A stretch of DNA of 64,000 nt from NCBI RefSeq assembly GCF_026745355.1, contig NC_079204.1, positions 53,712,532 to 53,776,531 of the forward strand. Direction: 5' to 3'. Each line of letters begins with the position of its first letter. The first letter of the stretch is position 1. This DNA is from Beta vulgaris subsp. vulgaris. Taxonomy: Eukaryota; Streptophyta; Magnoliopsida; Caryophyllales; Amaranthaceae. Positions 33,923 through 44,900 of the stretch are shown here, piece after piece. Position numbers and translations under genes: made by a program. Under the pieces are notes generated by a model. It was not told the DNA's origin, made no database searches, and saw only the letters and a list, made by a program, of their open reading frames with translations.

Positions 33923-36900
33923 CTATGAAATCATCGAGCAATTGACATCACATCTGGATGTGTAACCGTTCAAGAAAGAGCGAAAAAGCACGAGAGAACG
34001 TGCAGGTTGTGAATATGGAGCTTCATGGGCTGCTCCTCTTATAGTTGCAAATGCAAGTATGTCACCATATACCTGTGTCCATCCACCAACCTGTCCATAT
34101 TAAGATGTTAGGTTCTTACATGTCACCATATCGGCATATGTTTAGAGTTGACAAACGGGTCATTACGATTCAGATTAAGTCGAGATATGTTCGAGCGATG
34201 AGTCAATTAAATCCAATTTCGGATTTACAGCATACTATATGTTTTTGAATCTTGCTAGACTAGAATAATCTAACACCTCGAACTTCATTAGTGCATAATG
34301 ATGTAATATTAAAACTTTCCATTGGTTAGGGAATGAATGAAGAATTAGGAAACTAAGCTGTTTATCAGACAACCAGGTTCTGTACGACATACAGGTCTTG
34401 AGTCCCAGTTCCTTGGCTAGACCATCTACCATCCTCCTACTTCCGGTTAGGGGTATTGCTGAATCTTGGTCACCGCTGTATAAAGATAAAATTTCTTAGT
34501 AATAAAAAAAGAAATGTTTTTTCAAGTCCGTTAAAGTGAATTATTCCCCGCATTCTATAATATAGTGCTCGCTTTTCATTTTCTATAGGAAATTAAGGAA
34601 GATGGCAAGAGTTGTAGGATTTCTCAATAACATATATTCAATTAAGTGTTTTTTTGGGTACTTTCTCTCGAAACTAGTTTTTATTTTATTTTTCCTTTGA
34701 AATAAAACAAAAAGGCAATAGTTGTTCCTTGAAATGGCGTAAAACAATATACAGGGGTGTTCATATATGTTTGATTTGGTCGATCCAACCCGAAAATCGG
34801 ATATCCGATCCATTTCTTTAGTTTCCAGATCGAATATTCGAAAATTTTGGAATCAGTAATTTTCATTTTCAGATATCTAAAAATGACTGAAACATTGGAA
34901 TCTTTGTTTATTTTCGGATATATGATCCGAAATATCTGTTTCCGAGACCGGATATATGAAATATTCGATTCGATCCAGAACTTATTTTAAGAACTTTTCC
35001 TTTGAAATATGTAATTTTTCGTTTTCGGATATCCGATCTTTTCATATCGAATTCGGATCACATTTTCCGGATCCAAAATGATCACCCCTAATCAAAGCTA
35101 TGAACTAAATGGAAAATGTCCTCAGAAAAAAAGGGAAAATTCCTCAGGTGTACTTGAGGCTCCCCACATTTGGGGAATTCCTCAGATACCCCTAAGGTTT
35201 GTGTTTGGCTCAAAATACCCTTACTATCGACGGAATCCTAACGCCGTTAGGTTTTCCCTCTCTCTCCCCAATTTTCTCTCTCCTCCCATTCCCCCACCCA
35301 CTGCCAACCCCCTCCCCCAGCCGGCGACCACCGCCCACTTCGACACTGGCGACCATACCCTCTTTCCTTCGCCTGCTAGAACACAGCACCCCCGGCGCTC
35401 CACCCTCTTCCCTTCGCCGGCCAGAACAGCAACACCCCTGGAGACCCCACCCTCTCCCTTTCCCCCACCCTCGACGCCCCACCTTAGCCTTCCCTTTCCC
35501 CATTCTCGATTCCCCCACCCCACCCACCCTGATACCACCCCCTCCCCATTTCCCCCAATCGGAAATGGCCCCCCTTCCAGTCTCCCAACGTGAGTCAACA
35601 CCCTCCCCACCCAGATACGCCGCCCCCAAACCCTTAAACCCGCCCTCGAAACTACCATAGGCTGCTGTTCTGCTATTTTGGCCGGCGCCAACGTCGAGGG
35701 TAAGGGAATCGGGAATGGGGTAGGGTTGTCGGCTCCGGAGTGAGGGAGGAAGGGTTTGGTAGTACGTGGCGGAATGGAAGGAGAGAGAAAATTGGGGAGA
35801 GAGAAAAGGAAAACCAAACAGCGTTAGGGTTCCATCCATAGTAAGGGTATTTTGAGGCCAAACACAAACCTCAAGGGTATCTGAGGAATTCCCCAAATGT
35901 GGGGGATAATTTAGGAATTACGCCAAACTTCAGGGGTACCTGAAGAATTTTCCAAAAAAAAATACTCATTCTCGTAGCTGCCTTCTTTAGTGCATTTACC
36001 ACATCCATGTTGTCGCTCTCCACCACAAGATTTTGTATCTCCCTTGACTTTGCGGTAATCATCCCCCGCCATGCCACAGCCAACGCGTCAGCTAACTTGA
36101 CATCACTCTCCTGCTCCCAGTGCTTCGACCCACACCACACAAGCTCTCCCTGCTCATCTCTCCCAACAACTTCAATTCTGTACTCTAGCCCTCCTTGACA
36201 CCCACGTCAACATTAAGCTTGACCTAGCTCTCCCCTCACAATTTTTCTCCTAGCACATGGGGTTCCGTTTTTTATCTTTATCTATTGCGCTCCTCAATTT
36301 TAACCCTTGTGCAAAAAAAAAAACTATGCAAGTAGTAAAAAAAATAAAGTAAGTAGTAACATTACCTAATACCTATAAACCAGAACTCGAACGCCACTTT
36401 TTACGAAGGTGCCAAGTAATGGAAGAGTAGGAATCTCCACATCGTCTTTGCGATAGTTCAACACGCTATACAAAAAAAAAGAAATAGTCACAAGAATATT
36501 CTATAGGCCCTCCCTTTGGAAATAGTTAAACCACTTTGATTATCACGTTTAATTACCGATTGATATCATCAATTATATGCCATATCTTAACTAGAGAAAT
36601 TGTCAGTCTCGAATCTCGATCATAGAGTGTCATTTTAGATCCAACTAATTAGTTCTTATTGTCCCTACTTTATTCCATATAGTATTTGGTAATGTGTTAT
36701 TTTATTAATCTTCTATCACATATGTCCCCCGTTTTGTATATTTATATCTCTTTACTCTACGTAACCTTTTTCATAAATGTGTAATCCTGATATGAAGCGG
36801 GAGAAGTATTATTTGGTCTATCTAACAAAAGAAAACAAAATTTGCAAAAATAACATTGTCAATTTCAAATGTGACAATTTGAAATGTGATCGTCACAGGT

Positions 36901-38882
36901 CAAAAACACATTTAGCAATTAGGGTGCGTTTTGTTCAACTTAAAAAATTAGGTTTCAGGTCCAATAAGTTCAGATAAGTTCAGATAAGTTGCAATAAGGT
37001 CTAATAAGTGCAATAAGTTCCAATAAGGTCTAATAAGGTCCAATAAGTTCCAATCAGGTGCAATAAGTTCCAATCAGGTGCAATAAGTTTCAATCAGATC
37101 TAATAAGGTCCAATAAGTTTCAATCAGGTCTAATAAGGTCCAATAAGGTTCAAATAGTCAATGTTCAATAAACATTTGTATCATTGTCCATTATTTTGTT
37201 ATTCATAATTTCATATCACTACTATTAGCGGATTATGTTATTATTAGAATTTTAATTAAAGTACCACAATGATTATATAGTATTGTACTTGTATTAGTGT
37301 CTATTATTTTATTATTTATTTGTATATATTATGTCTATTATTTTATTATTTATTTGTATTATGTCTATTATTTTATTATTCATATTACTATTAGTTGATT
37401 ATGTTATTATTAGAATTTTTTTATTAAAGTACCACAATGTATAGTATTATACTTGTTAGCAATAAATGTTAATGCTATCTACTTACCTTCACATTAATGA
37501 AAGTGAAGTGAGAATTTTTTATATGTGCCAATTTTAACTTGTTAGCAATAAATGTTAATCAATTTTTGATTTTCAACTAGTGTTTTATAAAAGTAAAACA
37601 AGACTATTAGATATGTTAGTGATGAAAGTTATATAAAGGCAAATATATTAATAGTAAATATTTTTGTTAAATTAATTAGGAAAATTTGTCAGAAACCACC
37701 TTTTATAATCACTTTTTTGTGAGAAACCACCTTTTATAATTACTTTTTTGTGAGAAATCACCTTTTAAAAAAATTTGGTTAATTAGCCACCTTTTTGGTT
37801 CCTTTTTTTTTTTTGTTGGAAGTCACCACTTGCCGGAATCCGGCGTTGACCTTGATTTTCCGGCGTTGACCATCAGATTTTCGACATTTTTTTTCCAGAT
37901 TTTCGCCATTTCTTCCACCTGAGATGTCGGCAGATGCGAGGGAGGAGATGGGCTTAGGGATGGGAGGGTGGGGATGGTCGTGGGGGTGTTTGCCGGCGGG
38001 TTGCGAGGGAGGAGGGGGGTTGCCGGGGGATGCGAGAGAGAAGGGGGGGTTGCCGGGGATGCGAGGGGGAGGGTGGGTTGCCGGGGATGCGAGGGGGGAG
38101 AAAGATAAAGGGGAAGAATGGCGAAAAATTGATGGTCAATGCCGAAAAATCGAGATCAATACCAGATTCCGGCAAGTGGTGGCTTCCAACAAAAAAAAAG
38201 AACCAAAAAGGTGGTTAATTAACCAATTTTTTTTTAAAAGGTGGTTTCTCACAAAAAAAGTGATTATAAAAGGTGGTTTATGACAAATTTTCCAATTAAT
38301 TATCATAATAATTAATAATCATTATTTTTTAAAGGATGAATTATAATATACTCCATAAAAAATTTTGAGGGGTAGTATTTACGTTAGTGGTAATATTTAT
38401 GTTTTTCATGGTCAATGTTTTTGTCTAATAAGGTCAAATAAGTTTCAATCAGGTCCAATAAGGTCTAATAAGTTTCAATCAGGTCCAATAAGGTCTAATA
38501 AGTTTCAATAAGGTCAATAAGTTCCAATAAGGTTCAATAAGTTCCAATCAGGTTCAATCAGGTCCAATAAGTTGAATTAGGTCCAATCAAGTTTAATAAT
38601 TTCCAATAAGTTCAGTTCATGTTCAATAAGTTCAGTTCAGATAAGGTCCAATAAGTTCAAGGCCAATAAGGGCCTGTTCTCCCCAGCTTATTTTCAGTTC
38701 AGTTCAGTTCAGTTCAGCTCTAATAAGTTCAGTTCAGTTCAGTTCAGCTCCAATAAGTTCAGTTCAGTTCAGTTCAGATCAATTCAGTTCAGATCAGTTC
38801 AGTTCAGTTCAGCTCCATTCTTTTATAATTATTTTGTTAAATATTATTATTATGTTGGTATAATTTATTTTACTAATTACTC

Positions 38883-38917
<35 letters not shown>

Positions 38918-41900
38918 TATTATTATTATGATTATTATTATGATTATTATTATTATTATTTAAATATATATCATTACTATTAAGTATTATAATTATTATT
39001 ATTATTGTTGTTTCTATATATTATTTTGTTTATTATAGCTTTACTCATTATTATTAATATTATTATTAGGAGGAACATGATTTAGGTCAAAGCACAAATA
39101 AACCCACGTTTTTTAGCCCATAAACCAATCAAATCGCGCCAAGACGGTTTATGATATAATTTTTGCGGTCCAACCCAATCATTATTTTTATTACTAAATA
39201 TTTTTATATTATTAAAATAGTAATATTAATTTACTTCTTAGATATTATTGTTATTATATATCATCATCAAGTATTAATATATTAATACAAATAATATAAA
39301 AATTATTATTAATTATCATTATTATCATTAATTATTATTATTATTAATATTATTTATTTATAACTATCATTTAAAAATATCCAAAATACTATTATTATTA
39401 TTATTATTATTATTCATTATTATTATTTATTTTTATAATTATTATTTAATATTCATATTATTCTTGTTTAAAATATTATTTATATATTTATTACATTCAG
39501 TTTATTTCAATTCAATTCAATTCAGTTCAGTTCAGTTCAGTTCAGCTCTGATAAGTTCAGTTCAGTTCAGTTCAGCTCCAATAAGTTCAGTTCAGTTCAG
39601 TTCAGTTCAGCTGTTTTATGCCGAAGAGAACAGGCCCTAAGTTGAATAGAACGCACCCTTAATGATGACTCCTACGGGTGTAAATCAGACGAGACAACTC
39701 GTGAGCTATTCGAGATCGACTCGGTCAAAACTCGAATGGAGTGAGCTCGAAGTGAACTTGAGCTCGACTTAAGATGTTGGCGAGCCGAGTCAAACAACTT
39801 AGTACTCGACTAGAAAACTCGTGACAAACTCGATTAACCAATTATTAATAGCAAAATACCTAAATTCAACAATTTTCTAACTCATGGTTGCTTTTAATAT
39901 GAGACAATCACAAGTTACTCGGAATATACTCCCTCTGTATTCTTTTATCTTTCCTACTTGGTATCTTTCACCAAAAATAAGGAAAGGAGAGATTCACCCC
40001 ACATGGGAGGAATTCGATTTTACAAAATAAAGAGAAAAAGAAAAAAGGTAGAAGTAAGTACAATGTCCTGATTATTTTACCATTTTGTATATATATAAAG
40101 CATGAAAGTGACATTTGATTTTATTTTAATAAACAAGGATGCAAAGTACAATTGCATTTATACACCAGCCAACTAAAAATAAGGAGGGAAAGTAACATTT
40201 TCATTTCCCTCTTTAATTTCATACAGTACGTAGGTTTCTACTAAAATTTCCTCCTAATAAAAATTCAAACTAATTCATTTCCCTCTTTAATTTCATACTA
40301 CTCCTAAAAAATTCAAACTAATTACAAATCTGACTTCAGTATATAAAAGCCTCCATACAGTAATCCACACCACTAAATGACTTAAAAGAGAAGAAAAAGA
40401 GTAAAATATTTGGGCATCATTGCCATCAGCCAGGCAGAAAACAAAGATGAAGCATCTGTTCGGTAGCATCTGTATCTCAGCACCATGGCCTAGGCTCAGC
40501 AATGAACACGACAAAAAGTAGCAGAGTGGCTTTTAAGTCACACAGTGGTGGGAATCTCCATGGGGAGCCAAGAAGCTATGTGCTGAAAAGTTCAACATCA
40601 GCACAAGGACAGTCTACACCATATGGAAGAAGGCGAAGAAGCAACACGATGACGGGCTACCCATAAACGTCAAAACCAACAAGCACAAGTGTGGAAGAAA
40701 GAGAGCCAAAATCACTCTTGAACAGGTTTCATTTGTACCTTTATGTCAAAGAACAAGTTTGAGGTCATTAGCAACATCACTTAACTTGCATTTCACAACA
40801 CTAGGAAGGATAGTTAAAAGGGGGGGATTAAGGCCACATACAAACCCATTAAAGCCAGATTTGAATATGAAAAAACAGTTGAGAAGATGTATGTGGATAC
40901 TAAGTTTAATACAAAGAAACACACTTTACACAAATTCAACATACATAGACATGAGAAATGTTGTCCATATAGATGAAAAATGGTTCTATATGACTCAGAA
41001 AAGGGTAAGAGCATATCTCCATCCAAGGGAAAAAACACCATGGAGGAAGATAAAAAACAAGAATTTCATACCTAAAGCCATGTTTATAGCTGCTGTTGCA
41101 AGACCAAGGTGGAACCAGAATGGTTCTTGTGCATTTAATGGCAAGATTGGCATATGGGCTTTCACCAAACAAGTTCCAGCACAAAGAAGATCAAACAACA
41201 GACCTAGGGTACTTTAGAAACCAAACCCATTGAAGCAATTACAAAGGATGTTATTAGGGACATGTTGGTTCATAAGATTATGCCTGCTATCAGGGAGAAA
41301 TGGCCAGATGACCTAAGTAAGGTCATTTACATTCAGCAAGACAATGCACCATCACACATAACAAATGATGATCCAATTTTTCAACAACATAGACTACTAG
41401 ATGGATTCGATTTTAGGTTGATACAACAGCCTCCTAACAGCCCAGACATGAATTGTTTGGATCTTGGTTACTTTGATCACTTCAAACATTGCAATATAAG
41501 AAATCTCCAAGGACAATTGACCAACTAGTAACTGCTGTGAATGAATCGTGGGGAAGAACTACACCCTAAAACTCTAAGTAATGTGTGGATGTCACTTCAA
41601 TTTTACTTAAATGAAGTTCTCAAGGTATGTGGAAGTAATGAATATGATGAGCCTCATGCAAAGAAAAAACAGTTGGAAGACTTAGGATTACTCCCAGAAG
41701 AAGTTGGTCCAAGTATTGAAGATGTTCAAAAGGCTATTCAGTTTGTTGATGATCATTTGAATGGCAACTAAAACATCCAACAACAACAAGACAAGTTTCT
41801 GTGAAGATTTTATTTTGTTGAAGAAACACACATTTTGGGTACATAGAAAAAAAAAACACATTTTGTAAACATTGTGGATGTTAGGCTGTTTTTAGGCTAT

Positions 41901-44900
41901 TTTTAGGGTTGTAACTTACCTAAATTTACAAGTCCATCATGCAAATCTATTTATTGAATTGAGTCTCATCATGTTGGGTACATATATCTTGCATATTAGA
42001 ATATTTAACCTCTCAATTTATCATAGAGGTAATTAACTGAGGTGGCAATTACAAAGAATTTATTAAATGTTGTCATGCATTAAGCACATATGGTGGCTAC
42101 TGTGAGCCTCATCACATAGCTAACATGATCATATCTATGTATCTATGTAAGCCTCACAAACAGTTAACTAACCAACTGGCCATATTCATCCATTCATCAT
42201 CACAGGACTTATCAACAACAAAAATTCGACACACAATCAACATCAAATTTGATAAGTCCAATTCCGCAGCAAATTCGACACTCTTAACATAGTCCCTTAG
42301 CAAATTCGAATTACAGGAGCATAACCGAACAAGAATCAATGATTTTATTTTCAGTTTTTGTAAAGCATGGAAAATTTCAAGAAGGAACCTGTTATTTCTT
42401 GAAACAAAACAAACACATGCAACAAAACAAAAACACCAGATAAACATGTTCATGAATAATCCAACAATATAAAAACAAATCCCAACAATCTTATCTTTGA
42501 CAAACTATAGAAAATTCCACAAATACAACTAATCTTCTCATTAACGATAGAAAATTCCACATTCATCCAAATTCCACACATACATCTTCTGCCCACACAA
42601 ATTCCACACAAATTCCACAACAAATTCCACACAAATTCCACGCAAATTTAACAACACACAATAATTAAACAGAAATTGAAAGAGTTAGCGGAACTCCCTT
42701 GAAGGCTGACAATGCTCAAGTTTTATAGCTGGGAAATATATTCTCAAATTCTCGTAAATTTCCTCAGGAGATGGCAAAGGGAACTCATCAATTTCAGGCT
42801 CAGATCTGGGAACTTCCCTGTCTGGTGTGTCTGGAACAACAAGTTCCTCTTCTTCCTCGGTGTTGCATAGCTCATTCGTAACACTTTCAGAGTCTGGAAC
42901 AACCTCACATTCTTTAGAAATCTCAGAAGTAACTTTTTCAGCCATTGTTGAAATTAAACAGAGTGAAAATATAGATCAAACAGAGTAATCGCAAGATAAT
43001 TGATGTAGATCAGGAAAAACGAAGAATTAAAGGCAGTAAAAATTATTGATGTAGATCTAGGGTTTTCAAGATAACTGATGTTGTAGAAAAAACGAAGAGC
43101 CCAAAATAAAAAGACTCTATGAAGAGAGAAGATGAAGAGACTGAAAAACGCAGAAAAAATGAAGAGAAAGAGGGAGATGGTGTAGATCTAGGGTTTTTTT
43201 TAACATTGATGTTTCAGAGGGTTGATGTGAAGATTTATAGCCCAAGGTGAGAGAAAAAAAAGACGTTGGAACATTTAATGGAAGGGATTTAATGGGGAGT
43301 GGTTGAGAGTTTTCCATAAAGATGAAGAACAGAGAGATGAGAGAGTCAATGGAAAACTCTGGAGAATTTAAGAAGGAAGACAAAGAGGAAGGAGAGAGGA
43401 GAGAGAGACAGAGATAGAGATAGGGGAGAAATCTGGAGGAGATATAACGTCAGACTCAAGTACAATAAATATACTTTGTTTATTATTTTAGCTAGGTATT
43501 GGGTGTAAATATGCAAACAAATAAGGGGTATTGTTGTCCGAAAATAGAACTTAAAATGGATAGATTCAAAGTGAGAAGATTAAAAAAATACACCCTAAAA
43601 CAGAAAGTGAGAAAGATAAAAGAATACAGAGGGAGTACTCGGTTAAGGCTTAACTCATTTGGTCAAAACTCGACTCGAGTGAGCTCGACTCAACTCGAGT
43701 TCGACTCAACTCGAGTTCGACTCAAAATGCTAATGAGTCGAGTCGAGCTAGCTCAAACTTGAACTCGATTTTCATCATTTACACCACTAATGACTCCATT
43801 CCTCCACTCTGCTCGCTAATAAAAGTTTTTGGTTTCATTCAAAAAAGTCTTGGTTTCACAATATAACTATTATTTGCGCCCGAATGTTGCCCCGGGTCGT
43901 ATATTTTCCGAATTTGATATTTATTTTTTTCCATTCGCATTAGAATAATAAAGAAAACTAAACATTTAAAAGGTACAAATATAATAAGGTGGACATTTAA
44001 AGCATGATTAAAAGTTTGTTGAGATGATAACTACACTTTATTTAATAATAAGATGTCATGGGTTCAAATCTTGTTACAAGCTAATTTAGTTTTGTTAGTT
44101 GACATGACATATGTACATATTGAACAATTCTAGTTAAAGCAAAACAAACCTCCTAAATGAGTAGGAATAACCAAAACAATTTGAGTTGATTTGAATGAGG
44201 CATATTAATGAGTCATGCATGCATATGATATCGGCTATGTTCCAAATTTGTTTGTCAAAACAAAATCTTTGTTGCGAAAAAGGAACATTAGAACACTATA
44301 CAACTAATTGTTGTTTGAATTGGTTGAGAAAGAATCTTACTCGTTACAAACAGCCCATTGAGTAACCCCAACAAGGTGTGCATTCATAGCCTTTTGTACA
44401 TCTTTTCTGTTCAGGTATATGGTTGCTTCATCATCTATACAAACATCAATTTTCTGCACATCCTGTCATTTCAATTGACAAATGAATCAATCTTAACTAG
44501 AACAACTGATAAGAAATGCAAATTCTTATACGTTGACGCTACACGCCTACACACTATTAATTGATGGTTTAACGTGGGTTACATGTATTCGCGACAAGAA
44601 TATGAGCATAAGTTAGCAATGTATTAAAATCAATTGCAAGTAATAATAAAACAAAACATGAACATGACATATAACATACAATTGCCAAACTCGCTTGGAA
44701 AATGCATTTAGAAGGAAGAATATGAAATTTTGAGTTGCTAAAAAGAGCAATGCCATTACAAGTATGTGTACCATTTGGTTAAGATTATTAAGAACATGAG
44801 CTTGCTTCACAACTGAATGATAACAAACGTCGAGTGTAACATCGTAGAAGTCGATAAACTTGCCAATCTCATTAGACATATGCGAATTCACTAGCGCACA

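Larger units (their letters stand above)
36922..39658. mobile_element. Tourist-like element hosting two other insertions
   Basis: Flanked by TTA (36919-36921 and 39659-39661). The ends are GGGTGCGTTTTGTTCAACTT and (complement of right) GGGTGCGTTCTATTCAACTT. Its subterminal regions (36955-37160 and 38420-38660) are arrays of CCAATAAGTTCCAATCAGG-type words. Within it lie a foldback element (37679-38293) and another Tourist element (38670-39637). Without them about 1.1 kb remains. SCPL copy 2 has an unoccupied site near 60915, so this insertion is younger than the duplication. Confidence 0.88.
39929..43635 (+). mobile_element. Mariner-like element (plant DD39D type), 3.7 kb
   Basis: Flanked by TA (39927-39928 and 43636-43637). 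The first 25 bases, starting CTCCCTCTGTATTCTTTTAT, are perfectly repeated in inverse at the right end. The length of 3707 bp and the Stowaway-like ends fit the Vulmar/Osmar class of plant mariner-like elements, known as the source of Stowaway MITEs. It carries a decayed transposase gene (40495-41771). The 3' arm contains AAATTCCACA repeats (42590-42650). The element itself is probably inactive, but its ends are intact. Confidence 0.92.
39673..43789. mobile_element. hAT element split by a mariner element
   Basis: Flanked by perfect 8-bp duplications ATGACTCC (39665-39672 and 43790-43797). The termini are TACGGGTGTAAATCAGACGA and (complement of right) TAGTGGTGTAAATGATGAAA. Both arms are rich in CTCGAG/GAGCTCGA words. 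Subtracting the 3.7-kb mariner leaves about 410 bp, so it is a non-autonomous hAT. The ATGACTCC site is single and uninterrupted in SCPL copy 2 (60925-60932). Confidence 0.92.

Noticed and set aside
35210..35896. Long overlapping open frames on both strands (up to 228 codons)
   Set aside because: They come from the C-rich/G-rich halves of a foldback transposon, are low in complexity and mirror each other; no domain is visible.
37924..38283. Gly-rich 119-codon open frame
   Set aside because: It lies across the centre and right inverted arm of the foldback element at 37679-38293 and has no conserved motif.
38880..39480. TTA-rich tracts resembling a CRISPR or satellite array
   Set aside because: They are simple (TTA)n microsatellite sequence in the centre of a Tourist element; there are no spacers or unit structure.
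40293..41198. Several minus-strand open frames of 67-82 codons over the mariner element
   Set aside because: They are shadows of the transposase pseudogene on the + strand.
44015..44100. Possible SINE head (GGGTTCAAATCTTG)
   Set aside because: Only a box B-like word is present; box A and target duplications were not found.
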